Shown: piece after piece, positions 27,898 through 37,320 of the stretch
How the letters are laid out: each line of letters opens with the position of its first letter
Numbering within the stretch: position 1 is the first letter of the stretch
Source of the DNA: Bacteroidota bacterium
Lineage (GTDB): Bacteria > Bacteroidota > Bacteroidia > Chitinophagales > BACL12
DNA length: 64,000 nucleotides
Direction: 5' to 3'
Assembly (NCBI GenBank): GCA_016718035.1
Contig: JADKEK010000001.1
Coordinates: forward strand, 496,001-560,000
The notes under the pieces: generated by a model
Database searches by the model: none
What the model saw: only the letters and a program-made list of their open reading frames with translations
What the model was told of the DNA's origin: nothing
Position numbers and translations under genes: made by a program

Positions 27898-28893
27898 TTA
27901 ACGTGATACTGCAGGATTAAAAATTGGTTGAGTTTCTGCTTTATGCGCGATACCTGATACCGAATTGCGAACATAAGTGCCCCAGGTTAAATTGTCCTGA
28001 CCTTCTTTATGTTCCATAGCGCGTTCAATTGCCATTAAAGCAGCATGTTCAACAACCCATTCGAAATTCTCTTCACCAACAGAAGTGCGTTCAGCATCCG
28101 GTGCAGGATTACAAAAATCAATTGCATAAGGAATGCCATCTTTAACAGCCCATTCTACCGTATTAAAATCATAACCAAGGGCTTGATTTAATGCTAAGGT
28201 TAATACGCGTACTTTTTCTATTAATTCAGCAGGTGCTTCCGGGCCATTCCACGTATAACGTAAATGATGCGGATTGCGTGGTTCGTAATACATAATGTGC
28301 ACGTATTTTCCACCAAGGCAATAACATCTGAAATAATATTCGAATGTAACTTCGCTTTGTAAAATATTCACATCATCACCGGTTTCTGCATATTTAGAGA
28401 AGAACTCTTCCATATTATCCACTTTAAATACACCTCTCCAGCCACCACCATCATGTGGTTTCATGTATGCCGGAAATCCGATATAACTGAAAATAGATTC
28501 CCAGTCCAATGGATATTTTAAATTACGGAATGATGTAGATTTTGTGTTTTTAGGTAAATCATGCGATGGTAACAAAACAGTATTCGGAACCGGAACACCA
28601 ATTTTAACTGCTAATGCATTGTTAAAAAACTTTTCATCAGCACTCCACCAAAATGGGTTATTCATAACTGCAGTTCCACTAATGGCAGCATTTTTCAAAT
28701 AACTTCTGTAAAATGGCGCGTCATGAGAAATACGATCCAATAATACATCGAAACCGCAAGCCTCACCTTGAATAACTTTATCAATTGTAACTCGTTCAGC
28801 TACTATTCCGGGAATGTTTTTACTATTTATTCTATCAATAAACGCGGTTGGAAATGAATCTTCCATGCCATGTATAATCCCAATTTTTTTCAT
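27898..28893 (-). CDS. ATP-grasp ligase (RimK/D-Ala-D-Ala ligase-like)
   Basis: 331 aa. ATP-grasp features: NNPFWWSADEKFFNNALA (N-terminal lobe end), YMKPHDGGGWRGVFKV (ATP-binding Lys and Gly-rich loop), and the metal-binding FNTVEWAVKDGIPYAIDFCN. It lies between the esterase (21-bp gap) and the GCS2 ligase (18-bp gap), clearly one operon. It likely forms an amide or peptide bond using an acylphosphate intermediate; substrates unknown. Confidence 0.85.
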   Translation of the reverse strand: MKKIGIIHGMEDSFPTAFIDRINSKNIPGIVAERVTIDKVIQGEACGFDVLLDRISHDAPFYRSYLKNAAISGTAVMNNPFWWSADEKFFNNALAVKIGVPVPNTVLLPSHDLPKNTKSTSFRNLKYPLDWESIFSYIGFPAYMKPHDGGGWRGVFKVDNMEEFFSKYAETGDDVNILQSEVTFEYYFRCYCLGGKYVHIMYYEPRNPHHLRYTWNGPEAPAELIEKVRVLTLALNQALGYDFNTVEWAVKDGIPYAIDFCNPAPDAERTSVGEENFEWVVEHAALMAIERAMEHKEGQDNLTWGTYVRNSVSGIAHKAETQPIFNPAVSR

Positions 28894-28914
28894 AAGTAAT
28901 GTATTTTTTAAAGG

Positions 28915-29646
28915 TTAAGAGTTAATTGTATCGTAATTTACCAAAGATAAAAATCTTGGCAATTGTTGACGCCAACATGGCCAGTCATGTTTTTCTCCCG
29001 GAACTACTTCAAGTGTATGGGCGATGTTTTTTACACCTAACATATGGGCCATTTGATAATTGGCATCCAAACACATGTCGAATTCGGCAGAACCCAGGTA
29101 TATCTGCATTTTACGGAGGTTTTCATCATTCAGTCCCGGCAAATAATCAGGTGGATTATTGAAATAAACATTATCGTCATAATGCCCGTCTAACTGTCCG
29201 GTGATATCAAATTTAGCGTGTAAGGAAATCATCACAGCCACTATATTCGGATGTCTGAAAGCAAAGTTTAAAGCATGATAACCACCAAAACTGCAACCTG
29301 CAGCTCCAATACGTGAACAACCGGTTTCTGACTGAATAACAGGATATAATTCCTCAATCAACATGCGGTCGTACAAAATATGATTCAATACGCGGTCTGG
29401 TGCCGAAGCTTGTTTATTGTACCAGCTGTGTTTATCAATACTATCAGGACAATACACCTTAATTATACCTGATTCAATAAACCATCCAATTGATTCAATC
29501 AATTTAAAATCGCGGTTTTCGTTGTGCATTCCCATCGATGTAGGGAAAATAATAAGCGGAAATCCTTTGGTGCCAAAGGTTAACATTTCCATATCTATTC
29601 CAAGTAACTTGGAATGCCATTTGTGCTTTTGTTCGTTAAGTTCCAA
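28915..29646 (-). CDS. Alpha/beta-hydrolase esterase (COG4947-like)
   Basis: 243 aa if started at TTG 29646. A longer TTG frame to 29700 exists, but the promoter at 29681-29711 would place transcription start inside it, so the shorter start is preferred; no ATG precedes the conserved HKWHSKLLGIDMEMLTFG. Nucleophile elbow GCSFGGYHAL; catalytic His probably in GEKHDWPCW. First gene of the operon with the ATP-grasp and GCS2 genes, so it may hydrolyse an ester or release a product of that pathway. Confidence 0.8.
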   Translation of the reverse strand: MELNEQKHKWHSKLLGIDMEMLTFGTKGFPLIIFPTSMGMHNENRDFKLIESIGWFIESGIIKVYCPDSIDKHSWYNKQASAPDRVLNHILYDRMLIEELYPVIQSETGCSRIGAAGCSFGGYHALNFAFRHPNIVAVMISLHAKFDITGQLDGHYDDNVYFNNPPDYLPGLNDENLRKMQIYLGSAEFDMCLDANYQMAHMLGVKNIAHTLEVVPGEKHDWPCWRQQLPRFLSLVNYDTINS

Positions 29647-29680
29647 AATAGTTGATTTAGGGCGGTTTAAAAAACAGCAG

Positions 29681-29711
29681 CAAAGGTAGTTCAAAAGCAA
29701 CCAACTCCCAA
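29681..29711 (-). promoter_or_regulatory. Full Bacteroidota promoter of the esterase-ATP-grasp-GCS2 operon
   Basis: On the minus strand: -33 TTG (29709-29711), 20 bases, then -7 TACCTTTG (29681-29688). Spacing is ideal for the phylum. It fixes the start of the operon and argues for translation from 29646. Confidence 0.7.
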
Positions 29712-29765
29712 TCTGTTATCGACAGAATAAGCGTGTTTACAAAAAATTATTTTATTGGTTTGATG

Positions 29766-29773
29766 TACATTTG
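29766..29773 (+). promoter_or_regulatory. -7 box of the divergent esterase gene
   Basis: TACATTTG, nine bases before ATG 29783; implies a very short leader. It shares the 136-bp divergent region with the promoter at 29681-29711. Confidence 0.55.
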
Positions 29774-29782
29774 TACGTGAAA

Positions 29783-30592
29783 ATGAAGTTGCAGGTTCCA
29801 GAACGCGTAAAAATCGAATCCTTGAGCATCCGGTCTTCTTTCCTTAACAGGGATGTTCAGCTTTCTATCATATTGCCGCCTGCCTATGAGCAAAAGCCTT
29901 ATCCGGTGCTTTGGCTTAACGATGGACAGGATATGTCTGCCATGCAGTTTAACCGCATTTTAGATGATTTATATACACAAGAAGTAGTAAAACCTATGAT
30001 TGTGGTGGGTATTCATGCCAATGAGGACAGATTGCAGGAATACGGAAGCAGTGCAGCAGCCGATTTTAAAAACCGGGGCGCAAAAGCCGGACTTTATGCC
30101 GAATTTTTAGTCAACGAATTATTGCCTTTTATTCGCAACAAATACAGCGTTTCCCGCGATAAACGCAAAAATGTAATCGCCGGCTGGAGTATGGGTGGAT
30201 TAAGTGCCATTGATATCGCCTGGCATTTTTCCAACTATTTTGGCAAAGTCGGCGTTTTTAGCGGCAGCTTATGGTGGCGTTTAAAGGCGTATAACCGCGG
30301 GTATAAGGATGATAAACATCGCATCATTCATCAGCTCATCAGAAATACACCTAAACGCGAAGGTTTGCGGTTTTGGTTCGAATGTGGCACCAATGATGAA
30401 AACGCGGACAGGAATAAAAATGGATTAATCGATTCTATTGATGACACCATCGATTTTATTCAGGAACTCAAACAAAAAGGATATAATGAGCAACATGATA
30501 TCCAGTTTGTAATTGTAAAAGATGGTGAACATAATCAACAAACCTGGGCCGAAATAATGCCTTATTTTCTCACTTGGGCATTTGGGGCATAA
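29783..30592 (+). CDS. Alpha/beta-hydrolase esterase (COG2819 / enterochelin-esterase-like)
   Basis: 269 aa from ATG 29783 (MKLQVPERVKIESLSIRSSF); an upstream TTG overlaps the -7 box and is unlikely. Esterase D/Fes-like: YPVLWLNDGQDMSAMQ, nucleophile elbow GWSMGGLSAIDIAW, aspartate region NDENADRNKNG, catalytic His in DGEHNQQTWAEIM. No signal peptide, so cytoplasmic. It is transcribed divergently from the esterase/ATP-grasp/GCS2 operon and probably belongs to the same pathway. Confidence 0.85.
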   Translation: MKLQVPERVKIESLSIRSSFLNRDVQLSIILPPAYEQKPYPVLWLNDGQDMSAMQFNRILDDLYTQEVVKPMIVVGIHANEDRLQEYGSSAAADFKNRGAKAGLYAEFLVNELLPFIRNKYSVSRDKRKNVIAGWSMGGLSAIDIAWHFSNYFGKVGVFSGSLWWRLKAYNRGYKDDKHRIIHQLIRNTPKREGLRFWFECGTNDENADRNKNGLIDSIDDTIDFIQELKQKGYNEQHDIQFVIVKDGEHNQQTWAEIMPYFLTWAFGA

Positions 30593-30597
30593 TTTAC

Positions 30598-30936
30598 ATG
30601 TCGAGTAAAATTAAAAATTGGCAATTTATTCAAATGCCGAAATTACATGTGAGCGGTATTACTTTGTTTCCCTTTATTGTGATTAAACATAATAATTTAC
30701 GGCTCGATAAATCTTTTATCAACCACGAACATATTCACTTGCGTCAACAATTGGAGATGTTGGTGATTCCTTTTTACGTTTTTTATTTATTGCATTACGT
30801 AATTAACCTTGTCAAATATCAACATCACGAAAAAGCGTACCGCAATATTTGTTTCGAAAGAGAAGCGTATAATAATGAAAGCAATTTAAACTATCTGCAT
30901 AGCCGAAAATGGTTTGCTTGGTTGTTATATTTATAA
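30598..30936 (+). CDS. Small protein with HEXXH motif, unknown function
   Basis: 112 aa from ATG 30598 (MSSKIKNWQFIQMPKLHVSG). Contains HEHIHLRQQLE, a HEXXH zinc-binding pattern, followed by a hydrophobic helix (LVIPFYVFYLLHYVINLV) and a later glutamate region (CFEREAYNNESN) that could provide the third ligand. It starts 5 bp after the esterase stop, so it is co-transcribed. It might be a minimal membrane-associated metallopeptidase; this is inference only. Confidence 0.65.
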   Translation: MSSKIKNWQFIQMPKLHVSGITLFPFIVIKHNNLRLDKSFINHEHIHLRQQLEMLVIPFYVFYLLHYVINLVKYQHHEKAYRNICFEREAYNNESNLNYLHSRKWFAWLLYL

Positions 30937-31203
30937 CATATCGCAATAGGCAGCGAGAAAAAACAAATGTTTAATCTTTAATATAGATAACTCTAATTTA
31001 TCAGTATTCAATTTATTGATAATAGTTAAAAGGGCATCCGTAGTATTGAGTCCATTTTCCTTTGATGTAGTCGCAATTTCATCTTTATAAGGCTGAATAG
31101 CAGTTTTCCATGTTTTAGGCATAGAACGTTTAATATCGGCTAACGAATTAATGCATTGTTGTGCGAAGTCCTTACTGGCTAATTCGCTGGTATTGGTGCT
31201 CAT
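30931..31203 (-). CDS. Small hypothetical protein
   Basis: 90 aa, soluble, rich in Ser/Thr/Lys and helix-forming residues (MSTNTSELASKDFAQQCINS). No recognised motif. ATG 31203; it lies 32 bp downstream of the 515-aa gene on the same strand and overlaps the end of the convergent HEXXH gene by 6 bp. Moderately likely to be real. Confidence 0.5.
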   Translation of the reverse strand: MSTNTSELASKDFAQQCINSLADIKRSMPKTWKTAIQPYKDEIATTSKENGLNTTDALLTIINKLNTDKLELSILKIKHLFFLAAYCDML

Positions 31204-31235
31204 TATTAATGTTTATATGTAAAATTAATAAAAAA

Positions 31236-32783
31236 TTATTGATTATTAGTATGTATGTCCGCAATTGCCTGCCCATAAGGCTTTTCATGAATTTTACTGT
31301 CTAGCCATGCTATGATATCAAACATGATAAACGCATGCTGTTCATACTGGTCGGTTTGTATTTTATTCAATTCATTTTTTAAGCGGATAAATTGTTTTTT
31401 GGCAGATTTTTTATCCGTTACATGAATTAAATTTTTCCGCATAAAACGAATAAGCGTATGCTCGAAAGTGTAGAGTTGATCCACATGCAGCAACATGCGG
31501 TAAACTGACCGAACCAGATAAGGTAGTAAATGTTTGTTGCCTAAGTCATAATGCATGAGTAATTTAATTATTTGCAGACTGTTAAATAAATCTGCTTTGC
31601 TGTTTTGTAAATTACCTGATTCCAATAATTGTAAATAAACAAAGGCCTTATTAAAATCTCCGATAATAAAATAATAATACAATGCACTAAAATACATTTC
31701 GTTTAATCGATGACCGGGAATAACCTTGATATTTAAAGCAATAAATTGTTCAAATTCATTGATATAATTACCGGCAAGTTGCATCCAGCCACATTCCAGA
31801 TAAATGCCCATTCGGTAGTTGAGTTCATTGAGCCTGATACGCAAAATTAATTCCTTCGACCTGCGTTGCGATTTACTCAAGTGTTGAGGTATATCATGTA
31901 GTTTGTTGAGTAACCGTAGTGCATCATTGTATTTTTTTAAGCGGATGCAAATAATGATTTGATTGCCAATTGCACTGATTAAACCAATAGGGTTTTCCCG
32001 TATCAGAATTTGATTATCTCCATACGATTCAATAATGGCTGCATTGTATAATAATGCTTCCTCGTAATTGCCCGTAGTTAGTGTAAATGCCATTAAACTA
32101 TAATTCCACAACCGCTTCGAACGAATGGTAGTGGCTTTATCGGCCATTTGTTTGGTTTGAGTGGTAAAGGAAGAAAGCGCTTCAAAATCTTCCGGTGAAC
32201 GGGCGTGGCCATATCGTTTATTTAAAAAACCACTCATGGTGCCTAAATGTTTGAATTCCGCTTCACTTTGAAGGGTGTTTACCACTAGGATTTCCTTTTG
32301 TAAAATTTGATTTATGCCAATTTCATTGTACTGCTGCAGATGTTCCACTCCCAGTAACATGCGTTCTACGTCCAACAAATCCACCAAAGCAGCGTAATAT
32401 CCAATTTCGTTAGCTGCTGCAATGGCTTTGTCCAATAACTTCCTGCATTGACTATAAAGCGATTTTTCATACAAAAAATGCAAATCATCTATCATGGCAC
32501 GAATCTCCCGCTGTTTATTGCGGTTTTTATGATAGGCGCGCATGGAACTTAGGATTAACTGATATAAATGCACCTTTAATACATCCAGATGCCCGACAAA
32601 CCCACTGTCTTTCAGCCATTCCTTTAGGCGGGCATCATCCTCCAAACCCCGCCTGGATATGGCTTCGAATACTTGTAGCAAGTGACTATTCTCCCTGTTA
32701 AAACCGGCTTGCAGACTGAAATAGCGACGCTCGGCTTTGGTTAGGGCTTTTATCAACAGGTAAACATTCCCGGAATAATTCAT
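31236..32783 (-). CDS. Large helical (TPR-like) protein of unknown function
   Basis: 515 aa, no signal peptide or membrane helix. It is almost entirely helical with repeated patterns such as LYEKSLYSQCRKLLDKAIAA and LLQYNEIGINQI-like pairs, suggesting tetratricopeptide-type repeats. The N-terminus (YLLIKALTKAERRYFSLQAG) is conserved-looking in Bacteroidota. ATG 32783 with a -7 box 20 bases upstream. Its divergent neighbour is an FG-GAP T9SS protein. Role unknown. Confidence 0.7.
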   Translation of the reverse strand: MNYSGNVYLLIKALTKAERRYFSLQAGFNRENSHLLQVFEAISRRGLEDDARLKEWLKDSGFVGHLDVLKVHLYQLILSSMRAYHKNRNKQREIRAMIDDLHFLYEKSLYSQCRKLLDKAIAAANEIGYYAALVDLLDVERMLLGVEHLQQYNEIGINQILQKEILVVNTLQSEAEFKHLGTMSGFLNKRYGHARSPEDFEALSSFTTQTKQMADKATTIRSKRLWNYSLMAFTLTTGNYEEALLYNAAIIESYGDNQILIRENPIGLISAIGNQIIICIRLKKYNDALRLLNKLHDIPQHLSKSQRRSKELILRIRLNELNYRMGIYLECGWMQLAGNYINEFEQFIALNIKVIPGHRLNEMYFSALYYYFIIGDFNKAFVYLQLLESGNLQNSKADLFNSLQIIKLLMHYDLGNKHLLPYLVRSVYRMLLHVDQLYTFEHTLIRFMRKNLIHVTDKKSAKKQFIRLKNELNKIQTDQYEQHAFIMFDIIAWLDSKIHEKPYGQAIADIHTNNQ

Positions 32784-32803
32784 AGAAACTTAGTATTCAT
32801 TGG

Positions 32804-32811
32804 CAAAAATA
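32804..32811 (-). promoter_or_regulatory. -7 box of the TPR-like gene
   Basis: TATTTTTG on the minus strand, 20 bases before ATG 32783. Confidence 0.5.
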
Positions 32812-32917
32812 GTCTAAAAGTGTGCATAATAATAGCCAGAATATGAATTAGGTACTTAATAACTAGGGCTTATTTTGTTTGGCACACAAAATCCTTAGTA
32901 TGAATTTTGACTTAAGT

Positions 32918-34663
32918 ATGAAAAGCACGAATAACCCAATTATGAAAAGCCTACACGTCACTATGGTTTTGGCAGCATGCACCTCGTTTACGAGTGCTAT
33001 GCCTGTCTCGGCTGAAGGGCAGATGAATGCTGCCTCCGAAGCTGTCGTGACACCCGTTTTAACCACTACATTTTTAGAGAGTGCCGACATTGATGGCAAT
33101 GGTATACTCGACTTGATTTCGGGTGTAAAAGGCAACACTTCTGTGCAAATTTTCCTCAATTCGGGGGAAGCAACACAGCAAATGATTAATGTGAAGAACG
33201 AAGGCAATGTGGTTAATTTATCAACAGCTGTTTCAGGATTGTACTTTGCCGATTTAAACAGAGACAGATTACCTGAATTGATTACCGCTTCTGCTCAGGG
33301 GTCAACAGTGATAGTGCAAAAAAATCAATCAACTACAGGCACTGCAGTATTTGCTGCCGAGCAACATTTTACTATTAAACGCAACGCACAATTATTTTTT
33401 GCCTGCGACCTCAATATGGATGGTTATCAGGATATAATTGCAGCCTCCGATAATACTTTGACCATTTATAAAAATACCTGCACAGCAAAATCCGGTGATA
33501 TTAATTTGGGTATTGCAAATGAGCAACAATTGGCCGGTTTTATCAATTCGGTTAAATGTGCCGATATGGATGGTGATGGCAATATTGATATTATTACATC
33601 TACATCTAATGGCATTTATGTTTTAAATGGCAAAGGCAACGGCTTTAATTATGATGCAGCCTATGCAGGTGATAATTACGTGGCTGTTTCAGGAATGGAT
33701 ATTGGCGATTTAGATGGCGATTATTTACCTGAAATAGTAATCAGTCATTGGCCTGAAACACAGTTCAGTATTTTGCGTAATATTTCGCAACCGGGAAGCA
33801 TGCGCTTTACTGCCGAAAATCCAATTACCTGCGCAGGCACAAATGATATAGCCTTATGCGATTATAATCAGGACGGTTTATTCGACATACTTACACTTGC
33901 TGATGGTGCCGGATGGAATATAGCAGAAGTGTTTAGAAATAAAACAGCAGCGCAGGGCAGATTTATTTTTGCCGCACCACTAGCCATTTCTGTTGAAGGC
34001 AATCATTTTGAAATAAGCGACTTTGATAATGATGGAACTGATGATATTGCTGCAGTTAATCCTTTAAATAATAAAGTTGCCATAAATTTTAATCATACCA
34101 ATGCTTCAAATACCGTTTTTAATCAGTTTGAAGCTTTTTGTGCGGAAGATGGATTTACCTGGATGACATGGTCAGTTAAAAAACAAACAGCAAAATCTAA
34201 CTATATTATAGAAAAAACTATAAATGGTATAGATTTTGTTGAGGTAGGCTCTATTGTTGCCAATCAAAATGTGACTAACCTCAATTACGAATTTATTGTA
34301 AATGAGGAGAATAGTTTAGCAGCAGGTTATAGAATCAAAACTGTTGATGAAAATAATAGTATTCATTATGCTGATTTGATTTTAATTGATCCTTGTGATC
34401 AGGCTGTTACTGATTTTGTTTGTGTTTTTCCAAATCCGGTAGATAAATTGATGAATTTTCAATTCAGTGTGAAATCAGATTTGGAATTAAACTTTGAAAT
34501 ATTGGATGCCCGTATGCAACCTATTATGCATAAAAATGCATCGGTAACTCCGGGTACAAGAACTTATACACTCGATATAGACGAACTTGCTAAAGGTTCC
34601 TATCTTTTGGCTGTCAGATTTGGCAACCTTGCGCCGAAAGTTTGTCGTTTTGAAAAATTGTAG
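32918..34663 (+). CDS. FG-GAP/VCBS-repeat secreted protein with T9SS sorting domain
   Basis: 581 aa from ATG 32918; a second ATG at 32942 gives the same signal peptide (MKSLHVTMVLAACTSFTSAM). The middle is a run of FG-GAP-type repeats with calcium-binding loops (DIDGNGILDLISG, DLNRDRLPELITA, DMDGDGNIDIITS, DFDNDGTDDIAAV), folding as a beta-propeller. A beta-sandwich (ENSLAAGYRIKTVDENN) and T9SS sorting domain (VFPNPVDKLMNFQF ... GSYLLAVRF) follow. Secreted, probably cell-surface. Ends with TAG. Confidence 0.87.
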   Translation: MKSTNNPIMKSLHVTMVLAACTSFTSAMPVSAEGQMNAASEAVVTPVLTTTFLESADIDGNGILDLISGVKGNTSVQIFLNSGEATQQMINVKNEGNVVNLSTAVSGLYFADLNRDRLPELITASAQGSTVIVQKNQSTTGTAVFAAEQHFTIKRNAQLFFACDLNMDGYQDIIAASDNTLTIYKNTCTAKSGDINLGIANEQQLAGFINSVKCADMDGDGNIDIITSTSNGIYVLNGKGNGFNYDAAYAGDNYVAVSGMDIGDLDGDYLPEIVISHWPETQFSILRNISQPGSMRFTAENPITCAGTNDIALCDYNQDGLFDILTLADGAGWNIAEVFRNKTAAQGRFIFAAPLAISVEGNHFEISDFDNDGTDDIAAVNPLNNKVAINFNHTNASNTVFNQFEAFCAEDGFTWMTWSVKKQTAKSNYIIEKTINGIDFVEVGSIVANQNVTNLNYEFIVNEENSLAAGYRIKTVDENNSIHYADLILIDPCDQAVTDFVCVFPNPVDKLMNFQFSVKSDLELNFEILDARMQPIMHKNASVTPGTRTYTLDIDELAKGSYLLAVRFGNLAPKVCRFEKL

Positions 34664-34668
34664 TGTGT

Positions 34669-34725
34669 GGTGCTGAAGTCGTGTTCAGCACCTATACCCG
34701 TTCACTTTGGTGAACGGGTTTTTTT
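34669..34725 (+). terminator. Tandem hairpin terminator
   Basis: Two hairpins: GGTGCTGAA (34669-34677) / TTCAGCACC (34684-34692), then CCCGTTCAC (34697-34705) / GTGAACGGG (34710-34718) followed by T7. The second is a classical terminator; the first, without U tract, may protect the 3' end. Confidence 0.8.
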
Positions 34726-34753
34726 ATGCATTACCGTTATACCTTGTTATGAT

Positions 34754-34761
34754 TATCTTTG
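34754..34761 (+). promoter_or_regulatory. -7 box of the gene at 34780
   Basis: TATCTTTG, 18 bases before ATG 34780. The position 20 bases upstream reads TTA instead of TTG. Confidence 0.55.
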
Positions 34762-34779
34762 CCCTAAACATTATTAACT

Positions 34780-35307
34780 ATGCAAATTCTAGGAGTAGGT
34801 TCTCGTATTAAACATCCTGACCATGGGGTAGGAGTAGTAGTTGCCGTGCATAAACGGGTATACGATATTTGTTTCATAGAAAAAGGAATTAAAGCAGTAT
34901 TAAAAGATACTTCACTCGAAATAATTGAAGCATTGGAAAGTGAATACAGTGTCAGCTTTAGTGAAGCAGAAGATGCATTAATTAAAATATTACGCGAATG
35001 GAGCGATGTTACCGAAATAATTCACCTTGCCGATAAATGGGATGGCGGAACAATGGTATTGCAACCTGCCGATAAAAGCTTACAAGCCAAAGAAGTGCCT
35101 ATCGATACTTTTTTTCATAAAATAGTAATGCTCCGCGACCGCTTAAGGGTATTAGAACAAAAAATAAATGCACACAATAAACTAAGCGATTCAGAAAAAG
35201 TAGAAATGCAACAATACATTACCCGCATTTATGGCAGTTTGACAACCTTTAATGTGTTGTTTAAATTGAAGGCAGATTATTTTATTGGCGATTCTTCCAA
35301 AGAATAA
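34780..35307 (+). CDS. Conserved protein with CarD/Tudor-like N-terminus
   Basis: 175 aa, soluble. The first ~45 residues (GSRIKHPDHGVGVVVAVHKR, then YDICFIEKG) resemble the small beta-barrel used by CarD/TRCF RNA-polymerase-interacting domains, where an HP-x-HG-x-G signature opens the fold. The rest is helical (LRDRLRVLEQKINAHNKLSD, then a coiled coil). A role in transcription or repair coupling is only a guess. Monocistronic with own promoter and terminator. Confidence 0.65.
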   Translation: MQILGVGSRIKHPDHGVGVVVAVHKRVYDICFIEKGIKAVLKDTSLEIIEALESEYSVSFSEAEDALIKILREWSDVTEIIHLADKWDGGTMVLQPADKSLQAKEVPIDTFFHKIVMLRDRLRVLEQKINAHNKLSDSEKVEMQQYITRIYGSLTTFNVLFKLKADYFIGDSSKE

Positions 35308-35308
35308 A

Positions 35309-35333
35309 AAAAACCGCAGAGACTGCGGTTTTT
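35309..35333. terminator. Bidirectional terminator
   Basis: AAACCGCAG (35311-35319) / CTGCGGTTT (35323-35331) with flanking A and T tracts, between convergent genes. Confidence 0.75.
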
Positions 35334-35357
35334 CTGGAACTGATAAAAGTGAACTGG

Positions 35358-37320
35358 TTATTCGATTATTATTTTTGAAGAAAGTGTTTCAGCACTTCCC
35401 ATGAAATTTATGATATAAATGCCCGGAGTTAAATGGGTGATGTCAATAGCAGTAGTTGCAGTCATACTTTCCATGCTGATAAATTGTTCTAATACAACAG
35501 CACCTGTTACATTGGTTATCGATAATTTACCGGAATTACCTGCAATAGTTTGAATAGATATGGTTGCATTAGTATTTGCAGGGTTAGGATAAACTGATAT
35601 ATGATTAGTTAATATTTCATCATCCTGGAATTCTGATGCAAATCGTTCGCCGTCGCATGAGCCATATGTTCCACCTAATGTTACTAAATTACTTGCAACA
35701 GATGGTTTAACACAATAGGTAATGCCATCGTAACACACTAAAATTTTACCTGTTCCACAAGTGTTATCAGTTTCGAAAATACTAATAGAACCACTTATTT
35801 CATTTGAAACTACCAATAAATTTTTCCCATTAGGACTTTTTGTTGACGGAATAAATAACAAGCCTTCAGGTCCCTGTGCACCGCCAATTCCTGCTGCCGG
35901 AGTAGATGCAAAATCGCGGTCGTTGATGTATTGAACAAAATATGGTGCATAAGGGTTTGTGATGTTAAATACCATTACACCACTAATTCTTTCCAACCCT
36001 AAAAATAAATAGGTGCTATCCAATATTTTCGCCGTAGTTAATCCCTCTGGCTCTGGTCCTTTATCATCACTTCTTCCTTTTTTAGTATTGCTTGTATTGC
36101 TGCAGTTAAAATTATCAGGATATATTTCATTAGTAAGCGTTTCAATTAAATTGCCGCTGTCATAAACTAAATTACCATTAGCCAGTCGAATAGAAAATGA
36201 ACGTGCGCCAAATGCATAAAGTTTATCGAAGTCTCCATCATTATCAATATCGCCTAATGTTGTAGTTATATTTAAACGACCTAAATTGTTATCATTCTGA
36301 TAATCCAATGAATCGGGAAAAGCAATTGAGTCTAATAACACACTATTCACTCTTGATGCTTCTGCAAACCCATCATAATCTCTCACATCACCTTCATTAG
36401 CCATTACATTATAATTAATGCCACCAATGTTTACCATTTCAATAGCATCGGGCTGATACATACCAAATACAGGCCAATTGGTAATGTTGACAATACCACT
36501 GTTTTTATCTGAGGCGTCAAATTCGTTACCCGGTAAAGCGTGGTTTTTAAAACCTAAACCTTTTACGGATGTAATTTGGTTGGTAGTTAAATTGATAGTG
36601 GCAATTGCATTATTTTCCTGTAAGGTTACATAAGCGAATTTAGAATTTTTTGAAACACTGATATATTCCGGTTCGAAATCAGTTGAGGGTAATGCTCCCG
36701 GACCAAATACACGAATATCGTTGCTTAATGTAATGGTATCAAACGCGGTGAAATCTAAAGTAATTACATTGCTACTGTCAATAAAAGCAACACCGGCAGT
36801 AATATCAATAATACTTACTGTACCTTGTGGGTCTACTAAATAATCTGAAGAAGGTTCGCCTTCATTAGCAACTAAAACCTTTTTGCCGTTTGGCGTAAAA
36901 CAAATCATATCAGGCAATGCACCTATGGTTACTTGATTGATATAATTACCAAGTGCATCGAAAAAATACAGCCTTTCCATTATTTTGTTTAATGGTATCT
37001 TCTACCGCTGCAGCCAAAACACCATTTTGAAAAGCAACACTGTTGGCTCCTCCACCATATAAAGATAAATCAATTGTAAAAGCTAAAACAGGATTCGCAA
37101 CATCATTGATATCTATTACATCAATATTGCCGGTTAATCCATTTACTGAAAATAAATAATTATTAGTTGGGTCAAAGGCTGCAATTTCAGTCGCACCTTC
37201 ATCAAAAACTCCGGTAGCGTAATTGCCAACTTTTTGTAAATTAATCACCTGGCTAAACAAGTTTGTTGACACCACTAAAAGCGATGTGACGAAACCTAAT
37301 CGTAATAAATGTTTTTTCAT
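35358..37320 (-). CDS. Choice-of-anchor I family protein with T9SS sorting domain, frameshifted
   Basis: One gene seen as two frames. The 5' part (ATG 37320, signal MKKHLLRLGFVTSLLVVSTN) ends GKAVFF followed by four residues and a stop; the 3' part resumes with FFDALGNYINQVTIG. Deleting one base from the T6 run (A6 at 36961-36966 on the plus strand) joins them into about 653 aa. The product is a choice-of-anchor I protein: beta-propeller of the alkaline-phosphatase-like/phytase-like type (VLVANEGEPSSDYL, NEGDVRDYDGFAE, PEGLTTAKILDSTYLFLGLE), then a T9SS domain (VYPNPANTNATISI ... GIYIINFMG). Either a homopolymer error or a real frameshift. Confidence 0.85.
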
